NCBI GenBank assembly: GCA_026745465.1
Contig: JACYXH010000864.1
Span: forward strand, 546,001 to 610,000
Origin: Lota lota
Lineage: Eukaryota; Chordata; Actinopteri; Gadiformes; Lotidae
Direction of reading: 5' to 3'
DNA: 64,000 bases
Shown here: positions 1-11,490 of the stretch, one piece after another
How positions within the stretch are numbered: the stretch's first letter is position 1
Layout: every line of letters begins with the position of its first letter
Notes under the pieces: model-generated
What the model was told of the DNA's origin: nothing
Database searches by the model: none
What the model saw: the letters and a program-made list of their open reading frames with translations, nothing else
Translations under genes and position numbers: made by a program

Positions 1-3000
1 CACAAAGCTGATCCCAAAGGCTGCATGTCTCAATTGACAAGTCCACAACCTTGGTTGACCAATGAAAAGCAAGGAGCACAAGAAGCATAGTTTGAGTGAC
101 AGCAGAATGAGGAAGCTAAGCTCTGAGTTGTTGGCCCTAACCACTGGCGTGGTACGATGATGGGTGAAGATTCCTAGCACAATTGCACAGATGAGTGTAC
201 CTATCAACGAGGCCGTTGTTAAGGATATGCCCAAGGGCTCATTGTATGAGAGGAACTCTATCGTTTTTGGCACACAAATGTCACGCTGAGGGCTGGACCA
301 GAAGTCTTCTGGACAACTCAGGCACTCGCTCGAGTCTATGAAAAATAAGGTTAAAATGTAAACTGGAGAAAGGTTACATTTTCCCATAGGATCAGTTACA
401 TTATTAGATGTTACACGGTACACCAACCTGTCATATTGCTAATTTCTCCTTCTGAACAAGAGACGCAGTCGAAGCAGCAGTCAGGCTGATTCTTCTTCCT
501 GGCCATGCGGGTGCCTGGGGGACAGCTCTCACTACACACTGATCGAGGAGGCTGCAGATTGAATATAAACGTTTATAAACTATTCATTGGGAAAAGCTCT
601 TAACTTGACTAGCTCAACTGGATAGAAAATAGTTAGCTTGACAGACCAGACCTTTTTGGGCACAAAATTCCAGAATATGATGTCTTCTTTAAGTGTAATT
701 TCTCCACCTTTGGCTGCGGTTTCCTTGACAACTCCAACATTCTGAATGACTGTGCTACCGTCTGGGAGCCAACGCCAGTTCATTACATCATAGATCGGAA
801 AAGCATCCCCATTCTCATCAAATGACACTTGATCGCCAAAAGGTGTGGTAAAGTTGATCCTATCCAAGTAATAAACAAGCTAGAAATGTGGAGGGGAAAA
901 TATAAATCACAAATTACATTGTTAAACTATGAAATATAAAGATACAAATAATAGCTTTGGGACCCAGGTTGGAATTGTACAAAGGTCAAATAGGTATTAT
1001 TAAAATTATAATTATTGTTATAATTGTATAATTATAATTATTATTTATATTATTATTATATACAGTTATTACATTATTATTTAGTTACTAGATTGTTATT
1101 CAGATCATTGTTATTATTAATAATAATAATAACAACAATAAGAATAAAGCATTTCTCTTGAAGTTGGGAAATCTAATAGTTACATAGAGACACAAAATCA
1201 CACCAAACCTGCCATGGCTCTAGTGTCTGTAAACTGGTGCAGGTTTGCCCGACAAAAGGTCCCCTCCCTGGAACACACTGCAGCATGTCATGGAGGGCAT
1301 GTGCCATGGCATATACTGCCTTGTACACATTATATTCTGGCCTGAGGTCTGTCACATCCAGGAACTCTGTCTCTGTTGTACCCAGGTTCTCCTGACCCGT
1401 GCACAATCTTCCCCCTTCATCTGTCGATGCAGGCGCAAATCTACACTGGAACGTCTCTTCCCAAAACTGCTGCACCTAAGAAACATGCTTAGTAATGTGA
1501 GTCCTGAGAGTGCTACTCATTGCTGAATGTTGAAATATGTTGATCTACCAGTTCATTTGGTAAAATAACTGAATATAATGGCAGGGTTACATACACCGTA
1601 TACTGTTTATTTTAAATATAATAATCGATATGAAAAAATGAAGAACCTATGGTAAAATTAACTTTGCATATTTTGGCATAATATTTCAATGTACTTTTCT
1701 TGTTAACAATATAAAATAATACAATACCAAACAATATAACATAATATATTATAGTATAACCTAACATGTTTCTTTGCATTATTCGAGGAAATAAATATAT
1801 TCACTAAGTTATTGTCCCGGCTGCTGAGTGTGTCATTGTCAGGGCGTATTCTCAGTAGGAATTCCCTGAGTCCTGGTATCTCCCCCCGGCGTATGGCAAT
1901 GCCCAGAGTGCCTGCAAGAAAAGGCATGTAGCTGGGAGTATGGAGCACAGTGGTGGAAGTCCAGGCTTCACTGGCCATCCACTGGAGGCCTGTAACATTC
2001 TGCTTTACCACCTGTGGATTGGAATGAGTAACACTGACATTATAATTGCATGTATTTTTTATCATTTGATATCATCAACATGTTAATATTATCTTCAAAT
2101 AATTACACTGCTGTTGTTTTAAGAACACCTGTTGAACATTTGTTGGTAAACTGCAATAGGTGGCTATGGCACAATGCTGATTGTGGTTGGTAGAGCAAAG
2201 TAAGGTAAAATTTTCTCTCCAAAAATAATTGCATCCTAACCTCTCCCATGAGGTTAAACATGTGATTCTCGTGTGCGAAAACAATGACAACACGGGATGT
2301 GGATTTCTTCATTATGCCAACGATCCTTTGAAGTTCACTAGGGTCGTTACCCCACGGCAGAACCTCCAGATAAGCTAGACAGCCTCCACCAGACTGGGCC
2401 AGGTCTGACTGGAAGGAACGGGCGGCGTGGAGACCGTAGTCATCATCACTGATCAGCAGGCCGACCCAGGTCCAGCCAAACCTCCTCAGGATCTGGAGCA
2501 TAGCTCGCACCTGGTTTGATTAAAGTAAACAAAGATTCTTCATATGTAGGTGGCAATTATGGCAACGCTCAGTAATAGCATCATTAATTTAGTGATACTG
2601 ACATAAAGCTCTCTCTCTTCAGGTTTACCTGAAACGCATCACTTGGGATAGTTCTGAAAAAAGATGGGAATCGCTGTCTGTCGCTGAGACAGGAACATGT
2701 GGCAAAGTAACTCACCTGAGAAAACATGTAGAGCACACATAAGCTGTTCTGTCCACCGATAAAACAAACACATATATATAGGTATATCATTATTGAATGT
2801 CCAAAAAAAGTATGGGATTGGGAGAAGGGTGAAAACGTACCATGGGCATTTTGAACAAACCTAAAACACTGGAGATGGCAATCGTATTAGTGGAGATAGA
2901 GTCACCCACGATCCCTACCACAGGGGTTCCACTACACCTTGCGGCCTGGTCAAACATCTCCTCTTTTCCACTGGCCAGTGAAAAGGCAGCTCGGAAGGCC

Positions 3001-3561
3001 ACTCCGAGTGAGGCACAGTTATCATGGAGTCTGTATCCCAGTGTCAAGTTTGGCAGAAGACGGTCGCTCCTGTTGATCTCATCTACTGCAAACAGCATGG
3101 TCTGGGAATGCCTGAACCCTTGAATGTCAAAACTACCACCAACCATAATCACAATACATATAAAAGAATAACAACATCAAAATAATAACCATAATCTTGA
3201 TCAAAACTATACTTCACAGCTAAAATCACAATTGTAATCATAGTCGTTAAAAAGTCATAGCAATCTCTTAATATTGTCATAACGACAATCATTTGAACAG
3301 TTATACATGTACTTATTCTCACCCCTGGCAGATGGGCTGCTGTGGTTTGGAGGTGAAAAAGGATTTGGGGAAGATAGAGGCGTAATGGGTCTCAAACAGA
3401 CCCCCCAGCACAATATCTCCCTGTTTGTACATGCTATTAAGACTAAATGGTTCCTGTAACCGACAAGAGGAAGAAAGAAAGGACGAGACAGGACATAACG
3501 ATAGAGAGAGCAATATCATTAAGCATATACATACAATGTATCTGACTAGCAAGGGCGTCAT
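1..3561 (-). CDS. OlfC/V2R-like receptor, clade I copy 1 (3' end outside window)
   Basis: Class C GPCR of the olfactory OlfC family, a plasma-membrane receptor of olfactory neurons. Exons on the minus strand: 3561-3323 (signal peptide, start MTPLLVRY), 3132-2841, 2715-2629, 2510-2241, 2011-1805, 1475-1209, 879-652, 551-428 and 335 to beyond base 1. All visible introns are GT-AG and phases match. Exons 1-6 make the venus-flytrap domain ([21 protein letters not shown]), exon 7 its end (FDENGD), exon 8 the cysteine domain ([11 protein letters not shown]) and exon 9 the 7TM domain, of which only the first part is in the window. The ATG at 3561 is preferred because it is followed at once by a hydrophobic signal segment; the upstream in-frame codons have no ATG. 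Compared with copies 2 and 3 it lacks three residues (EWT) near the end of the ligand domain. No disabling change is seen in the visible part. Confidence 0.9.
1005..1150. repeat. AT-rich simple repeat in clade I intron 6
   Basis: ATT/TAA-type low-complexity DNA inside the intron between exons 6 and 7 of copy 1. Shorter versions at 7045-7150 (copy 2) and 13065-13175 (copy 3) show that the repeat changes length between copies. Confidence 0.7.
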
Positions 3562-3616
3562 CTCGTCACTCTCCCCACTGCCTGTTTCAATAAGTGCTCT
3601 GCCCCACACAACTTAA

Positions 3617-3624
3617 CTTTATAG
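3617..3624 (-). promoter_or_regulatory. TATA-like box of clade I copy 1
   Basis: CTATAAAG on the minus strand about 56 bases upstream of the ATG at 3561. The same octamer is at the same distance in copies 2 and 3. Role inferred from position only. Confidence 0.4.
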
Positions 3625-3663
3625 AAGGCATAAGATCCACCCCTTTGTCAACTTAAGTCATCG

Positions 3664-3675
3664 TTTGAGCTCAAA
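3664..3675. promoter_or_regulatory. Perfect 12-base palindrome upstream of clade I copy 1
   Basis: TTTGAGCTCAAA, about 105 bases upstream of the start codon. It is kept at the same place in copies 2 and 3 and is broken in the dead upstream region near 43061. Could bind a dimeric factor; this is inference. Confidence 0.3.
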
Positions 3676-5474
3676 CTTCTAAACCTCCCATCGTAGATGG
3701 CAAAATTGAAGAATAATAATTTAAAGTTTTTTTCATCAACAGTAAAGGAACTGTATTCCAGGCCTTTCCAATGGCAACCGACTTGTTAGTCTTCGGCAGT
3801 AGAATGGAAATGTCACAACGTACACCACAATATTGCTTGTTTGAGCTGTTTGTGCAGTCAGCCATTGCTTCAGTCCGAATTGATCATGCTGGGTATACTG
3901 TGTTATGTCCACAAGGTGGAGGTAGTATCCTTAAAGGACAATACCAGTCAGGATGATCAAACCATCATAACATCTATTGGCTTCCCCAAAAATGTACCTA
4001 AAACTGACCTTTCATGATCAAGTACAGTTTAGTAGAAGATGTTTCAGTCGGGTCTATTTAAGCACTTAGACAGATTTGTGTTAAACTCATTTTTCCCTCA
4101 AATGAAAAAATTTATAAAAATAGAGCTGTGCTAATGTGCTCTGAAAGTGCAAGTTTTTAAATTGAGTCAATTTTCTTTTCTAATTTACTATGGATGGGAA
4201 GTTTCAGCGATGAGCAAAAGGCAGAGCCATTCATCAACGCAGTCTTTGTGTGCCCCTACATTGCTTTGTGTGCCCCTGACGTTTAAGACTTAGCAACACA
4301 GTGCTCCTTATGGTAAAACTCAGCTTAGAGCCACATGCACTATCACTATTATCAGTTTATTTTGCATTCCTTGTTGACTGTATTTGAGTAGTTGTTTTGA
4401 CACACACACTAACACTCACTGTCAGTTACTTTATTTTTCAAAATCACTAGACACCATCACACACAGAAACCATAGCATTAGGGACAGTAAGATGAAGACG
4501 CTAATCTCAAAGTTGTTGACACAACCGGGAAAAACAATCCATGCCCACAGGTACCACACAAGCTACATAAGTGTAGCTAATAGCTTGGAGATATGATTCT
4601 CCTCAAAGCATCCTTCCTGTGTGAATTATTTTTAGCTGAATGAAGCTAAACCGGCTCAAACTGATGATATCCCACCTGCACCTGCTGCTGTCAATATTTC
4701 TAACACAGCGTCATCAGAATCAGACTAGATAGTCATCATTGGTATTGCTAGTGGCCAGGAGCTGGCTGCTGTCAACTGTTTAGCTAGTCAGGCTAAGGGC
4801 GCAATGTCTTTTGGGTAAAATAGTCAATGGTAACTTGAGATGATCGAGTCACTGTCTACTTTGAGCTTAATTTAAGGCAATGAGTGTGTAATGACAATTT
4901 AAATAACTTCCCATGTTGTAGAAAAGTGGCTGTATTTTCTTTGGATTATGTTGTATTTGAGGCTCAAGATAAGTGCCTTTGCAGTGACTTACAGAAAAAG
5001 TGCTTCCATGTTAATTCCTATCTCTGACCTCTGTAGCTCTGTGACATCAATGCGATACACTTTGCTGTTTTAAGTGGGGGAGTACTCAATGACTGCTCTC
5101 TATACCCAAAATAAAATTTTGGACACATACTTACTTATGTTTTAATTTACCAAATTCTTTAGGTGAAATTTTCCTTTAAGTACATCTGTCACAGGTGACC
5201 AGAAATCCCCCATGCAAAAAGAACATGTTACCAGTACATAACAGCATGGCCTACTGTACACCTATAACAAGTGAAAAAAGTATCATAACAATGTGTAACA
5301 CAATATGTTTTACCTTTTTTACAGATTTGTTGGTCTGCTGAGGATCACAAATCTAACAATTTTTAAATGAAATGATAATAGAATGCAAGTAATGTAGTCT
5401 AAATTATCTGACAAACATTCACATAATCAATTGATTAAAAAATAATTAAAATGAATCTATGGCTATAGTTTATA
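3676..5474. other. Intergenic spacer of the clade I array, unit 1
   Basis: AT-rich spacer between the start of copy 1 and the stop of copy 2. I see no gene: short reading frames here have no family match and are not kept between copies. The whole stretch recurs at 9691-11490 with few differences, and parts recur in degraded form at 41.9-42.9 kb and 44.0-44.6 kb. Confidence 0.7.
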
Positions 5475-8400
5475 TTATTTTGGGACACCTCGTCCCATTA
5501 TAGCCTTCTTAGTGTTTCTCTCAGGTCCAAGCAGAATTATATAACACTTTGGTCCGAATAGGGCCCCTAACAGACCAAAACTAGATGCTAGAATTGCAAA
5601 TACCTCCACAGCATCTGCAGATTTACCAGGGGAGTTGATATAAGCTGGGATAAAGGCTATCCAAACAGCACAGAAGACTAGCATGCTGAAGGTGATAAAC
5701 TTGGCCTCATTGAAGTTATCTGGCAGATTCCGTGCCAAGAATGCAAGCAGGAAGCTGAGAATAGCCAGTAAGCCAATATAGCCTAGTAATACTCCAAATC
5801 CAACTGTGGACCCCACTACACACTCAACAATGATCTTGTCATTCTGATACTGTGTGTTTTTATGAGGAGCTGGTGAGGAAGACACAAGCCAGGTTGTGCA
5901 TATCACTGCTTGGATTAAAGTCAGAAATACAACAGTCCCTCTCTGTTGAACTGCCCCAAACCACTTCAGGTCACCACCACCAGCTGGTTTGGAGGCCTTG
6001 AAAACCGCCAGAACAACCATGGTCTTCACCAGGATGCATGAGACACACAGCACAAAGCTGATCCCAAAGGCTGCATGTCTCAATTGACAAGTCCAGAGCC
6101 TTGGCTTACCAATGAAAAGCAAGGAGCACAAGAAGCATAGTTTGAGTGACAGCAGAATGAGGAAGCTAAGCTCTGAGTTGTTGGCCCTAACCACTGGCGT
6201 GGTACGATGATGGGTGAAGATTCCTAGCACAATTGCACAGATGAGTGTACCTATCAACGAGGCCGTTGTTAAGGATATGCCCAAGGGCTCATTGTATGAG
6301 AGGAACTCTATCGTTTTTGGTACACAAATGTCACGGTGAGGGCTGGACCAGAAGTCTTCTGGACAACTCAGGCACTCGCTCGAGTCTATGAAAAATAAGG
6401 TTAAAATGTAAACTGGAGAAAGGTTACATTTTCCCATAGGATCAGTTACATTATTAGATGTTACACGGTACACCAACCTGTCATATTGCTAATTTCTCCT
6501 TCTGAACAAGAGACGCAGTCGAAGCAGCAGTCAGGCTGATTCTTCTTCCTGGCCATGCGGGTGCCTGGGGGACAGCTCTCACTACACACTGATCGAGGAG
6601 GCTGCAGATAAAATATAAACGTTTACAAACTATTCATTGGGAAAAGCTCTTAGCTTGACTAGCTCAACTGGATAGAAAATAGTTAGCTTGACAGACCAGA
6701 CCTTTTTGGGCACAAAATTCCAGAATATGATGTCTTCTTTGAGTGTAATTTCTCCACCTTTGGCTGCGGTTTCCTTGACAACTCCAACATTCTGAATGAC
6801 TGTGCTACCGTCTGGGAGCCAACGCCAGTTCATTACATCATAGATCGGAAGAGCCTCGCCATTCTCATCAAATGACACTTGATCGCCAAAAGGTGTGGTA
6901 AAGTTGATCCTATCCAAGTAATAAACAAGCTAGAAATGTGGAGGGGAAAATATAAATCACAAAGTACATTATTAAACTATGAAATATAAAGAGACAAATA
7001 ATAGCTTTGGGACCCAGGTTGGAATTGTACAAAGGTCAAATAGGTATAATTAAAATTATAATTATTGTTATAATTTTATTATTATTATAATTATTATTTA
7101 TATTATTATTACATACACATTGTTATTATTAATAATAACAACAATAAGAATAAAGCATTTCTCTTGAAGTTGGGAAATCTAATAGTTACATAGAGACACA
7201 AAATCCCACCAAACCTGCCATGGCTCTAGTGTCTGTAAACTGGTGCAGGTTTGCCCGACAAAAGGTCCCCTCCCTGGAACACACTGCAGCATGTCATGGA
7301 GGGCATGTGCCATGGCATATACAGCCTTGTACACATTATATTCTGGCCTGAGGTCTGACACATCCAGGATCTCTGTCTCTGTTGTTCCCAGGTTCTCCTG
7401 ACCCGTGCACAATCTTCCCCCTTCATCTGTCCACTCAGTCGATGCAGGTGCAAATCTACACTGGAACGTCTCTTCCCAAAACTGCTGCACCTAAGAAACA
7501 TGCTTAGTCATGTGAGTCCTGAGAGTGCTACTCATTGCTGAGTGTTGAAATATGTTGATCTACCAGTTCATTTGGTAAAATAACTGAATATAATGGCAGG
7601 GTTACATACACCGTAAAGTGTTTATTTTAAATATGATAAACTATATGATAAAATTAAGAACCTATGGTAAAATTAACTTTGCATATTTTGGCATAATATT
7701 TCAATGTACTTTTCTTGTTAACAATATAAAATAATACAATACCAAACAATATAACATAATATATTATAGTATAACATAACATGTTTCTTTGCATTATTCG
7801 AGGAAATAAATATATTCACTAAGTTATTGTCCCGGCTGCTGAGTGTGTCATTGTCAGGGCGTATTCTCAGTAGGAATTCCCTGAGTCCTGGTATCTCCCC
7901 CCGGCGTATGGCAATGCCCAGAGTGCCTGCAAGAAAAGGCATGTAGCTGGGAGTATGGAGCACAGTGGTGGAAGTCCAGGCTTCACTGGCCATCCACTGG
8001 AGGCCTGTAACATTCTGCTTTACCACCTGTGGATTGGAATGAGTAACACTGACATTATAATTGCATGTATTTCTGATCATTTGATATCATCAAAATGTTA
8101 ATTTTATCTTCAAATAATTACACTGCTGTTGTTTTAAGAACACCTGTTGAACATTTGTTGGTAAACAGCAATAGGTGGCTATGGAACAATGCTGATTGTG
8201 GTTGGTAGAGCAAAGTAAGGTAAAATTTTCTCTCCAAAAATAATTGCATCCTAACCTCTCCCATGAGGTTAAACATGTGATTCTCGTGTGCGAAAACAAT
8301 GACAACACGGGATGTGGATTTCTTCATTATGCCAACGATCCTTTGAAGTTCACTAGGGTCGTTACCCCACGGCAGAGCCTCCAGATAAGCCAGACAGCCT

Positions 8401-9576
8401 CCACCAGACTGGGCCAGGTCTGACTGGAAGGAACGGGCGGCGTGGAGACCGTAGTCATCATCACTGATCAGCAGGCCGACCCAGGTCCAGCCAAACCTCC
8501 TCAGGATCTGGAGCATAGCTCGCACCTGGGTTGATTAAAGTAAACAAAGATTCTTCATATGTAGATGGCAATTATGTCAACGGTCAGTAATAGCATCATT
8601 AATTTAGTGATACTGACATAAAACTCTCTCTCTTCAGGTTTACCTGAAACGCATCACTTGGGATAGTTCTGAAAAAAGATGGGAATCGCTCTCTGTCGCT
8701 GAGACAGGAACATGTGGCAAAGTAACTCACCTGAGAAAACATGTAGAGCACACATAAGCTGTTCTGTCCACCGATAAAACAAACACATATATATAGTTAT
8801 ATCATTATTGAATGTCCAAAAAAAGTATGGGATTGGGAGTCGGGTGAAAACGTACCATGGGCATTTTGAACAAACCTAAAACACTGGAGATGGCAATCGT
8901 ATTAGTGGAGATAGAGTCACCCACGATCCCTACCACAGGGGTTCCACTACACCTTGCGGCCTGGTCAAACATCTCCTCTTTTCCACTGGCCAGTGAAAAG
9001 GCAGCTCGGAAGGCCACTCCGAGTGAGGCACAGTTATCATGGAGTCTGTATCCTAGTGTCAAGTTTGGCAGAAGACTGTCGCTCCTGTTGATCTCATCTA
9101 CTGCAAACAGCATGGTCTGGGAATGCCTGAACCCTTGAATGTCAAAACTACCACCAACCATAATCACAATACATATAAAAGAATAACAACATCAAAATAA
9201 TAACCATAATCTTGACCAAAACTATACTTCACAGCTAAAATCACAATTGTAATCATAGTCGTTAAAAAGTCATAGCAATCTCTTAATATTGTCATAATGG
9301 CAATCATTTGAACAGTTAAACATGTACTTATTCTCACCCCTGGCAGATGGGCTGCTGTGGTTTGGAGGTGAAAAAGGATTTGGGGAAAATAGAGGCGTAA
9401 TGGGTCTCAAACAGACCCCCCAGAACAATGTCTCCCTGTTTGTACATGCCATTAAGACTAAATGGTTCCTGTAACCGACAAGAGGAAGAAAGAAAGGACG
9501 AGACAGGGCATAATGATAGAGAGAGCAATATCATTAAGCATATACATACAATGTATCTGATTAGCAAGGCCGTCAT
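5475..9576 (-). CDS. OlfC/V2R-like receptor, clade I copy 2 (complete)
   Basis: Complete class C olfactory receptor of 877 residues. Exons: 9576-9338, 9147-8856, 8730-8644, 8525-8256, 8026-7820, 7490-7215, 6929-6702, 6601-6478 and 6385-5475. All introns are GT-AG and the summed length is an exact multiple of three. Residues 1 to about 25 are a signal peptide ([11 protein letters not shown] start). The venus-flytrap domain runs to about residue 530, with the Tyr of DDDYG and the Glu of ASEAW that match amino-acid contacts of CaSR. Nine cysteines follow (about 533-590). The 7TM domain is one exon, with [22 protein letters not shown] and the tail hallmark GPKCYIILL. The ligand-domain region usually coded by one large V2R exon is split into four here. 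It lies tail to head between copies 1 and 3, which are nearly identical, so all three probably arose by unequal crossing-over. Confidence 0.94.
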
Positions 9577-9631
9577 CTCGTCACTCTCCCCACTGCCTGT
9601 TTCAATAAGTGCTCTGCCCCACACAACTTAA

Positions 9632-9639
9632 CTTTATAG
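9632..9639 (-). promoter_or_regulatory. TATA-like box of clade I copy 2
   Basis: CTATAAAG about 56 bases upstream of the ATG at 9576, same position as in copies 1 and 3. A conserved palindrome TTTGAGCTCAAA lies further upstream at 9679-9690. Confidence 0.4.
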
Positions 9640-9690
9640 AAGGCATACGATCCACCCCTTTGTCAACTTAAGTCATCGTTTGAGCTCAAA

Positions 9691-11490
9691 CTTCTAAACC
9701 TTCCATCGTAGATGGCAAAATAGAAGAATAATAATTTAAAGTTTTTTTCGTCAACAGTAAAGGAACTGTATTCCAGGCCTTTCCAATGGCAACCGACTTG
9801 TTAGTCTTCGGCAGTAGAATGGAAATGTCACAACATACACCACAATATTGCTTGTATGAGCTGTTTGTGCAGTCAGCCATTGCTTCAGTCCGAATTGATC
9901 ATGCTGGGTATACTGTATTATGTCCACAAGGTGGAGGTAGTATCCTTAAAGGACAATACCAGTCAGGATGATCAAACCATCATATTGTCTATTGGCTTCC
10001 CCAAAAATGTACCTAAAACTGACCGTTCATGATCAAGTACAGTTTAGTAGACGATGTTTCAGTCGGGTCTATTAAAGCACTTAGACAGATTTGTGTTAAA
10101 CTCATTTTTCCCTCAAATGAAAAAAATAATAAAAATAGAGCTGTGCTAATGTGCTCTGAAAGTGCAAGTTTTTAAATTGAGTCAATTTTCTTTTCTAATT
10201 TACTATGGATGGGAAGTTTTAGTGATGAACAAAAGGCAGAGCCATTCAATAAGGCAGTCTTTGTGTGCCCCTACATTGCTTTGTGTGCCCCTGACGTTTT
10301 AGACTTAGCAACACAGTGCTCCTTGTGGTAAAACTCAGCTTAGAGCCACATGCACTATCACTATTATCAGTTTATTTTGCATTCCTTGTTGACTGTATTT
10401 GAGTAGTTGTTTTGACACACACACTAACACTCACTGTCAGTTACTTTATTTTTCAAAACCACAAGACACCATCACACACAGAAACCATAGCATTAGGGAC
10501 AGTAAGATGAAGACGCTAATCTCAAAGTTGTTGACACAACCGGGAAAAACAATCCATGCCCACAGGTACCACACAAGCTACATAAGTGTAGCTAATAGCT
10601 TGGAGATATGATTCTCCTCAAAGCATCCTTCCTGTGTGAATTCTTTTTAGCTGAATGAAGCTAAACCGGCTCAAACTGATGATATCCCACCTGCACCTGC
10701 TGCTGTCAATATTTCTAACACAGCGTCATCAGAATCAGACTAGATAGTCGTCATTGATATTGCTAGTGGCCAGGAGCTGGCTGCTGTCAACTGTTTAGCT
10801 AGTCAGGCTAAGCCGCGCAATGTCTTTTGGGTAAAATAGTCAATGGTAACTTGAGATGATCGAGTCACTGTCTACTTTGAGCTTAATTTAAGACAATGAG
10901 TGTGTAATAACAATTTAAATAACTTCCCATGTTGTAGAAAAGTGGCTGTATTTTCTTTGGATTATGTTGTATTTGAGGCTCAAGATAAGTGCCTTTGCAG
11001 TGACTTACAGAAAAAGTGCTTCCATGTTAATTCCTATCTCTGACCTCTGTAGCTCTGTGACATCAATGCGATACACTTTGCTGTTTTAAGTGGGGGAGTA
11101 CTCAATGACCGCTCTCTACACCCAAAATAAAATTTTGGACACATACTTACTTATGTTTTAATTTACCAAATTCTTTAGGTGAAATTTTCCTTTAAGTACA
11201 TCTGTCACAGGTGACCAGAAAACCCCCATGCAAAACGGACATATTACCAGTACATAACAGCATGGCCTACTGTACACCTATAACAAGTGAAAAAAGTATC
11301 ATAACAATGTGTAACACAATATGTTTTATTTTTTTACAGATTTGTTGGTCTGCTGAGGATCACAAATCCAACCGATTTTAAAATGAAATGATCATATGAT
11401 GCAGGTAATGTAGTCTAAATTATCTGACGAACATTCACATCATAAATTGATTCAAAAAAAATTGAAACAAATCTATGGCTATAGCATATA
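9691..11490. other. Intergenic spacer of the clade I array, unit 2
   Basis: Near-identical copy of the spacer at 3676-5474. No coding sequence is supported; the short reading frames are spacer noise. Confidence 0.7.

Noticed and set aside
1209-2715. Reading the split ligand-domain exons of clade I as frameshift decay
   Set aside because: Every gap has a donor and an acceptor in matching phase, and the same structure is kept in three copies with open frames.
3562-3609. In-frame extension upstream of the clade I start (WGRALIETGSG)
   Set aside because: It has no ATG, lies next to the TATA-like box and would put polar residues before the signal peptide.
3771-3956. Short plus-strand reading frame in the clade I spacer, also present at 9786 and 15816
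   Set aside because: It is repeated only because the spacer is duplicated. There is no family match, and it lies just upstream of the receptor start on the other strand.
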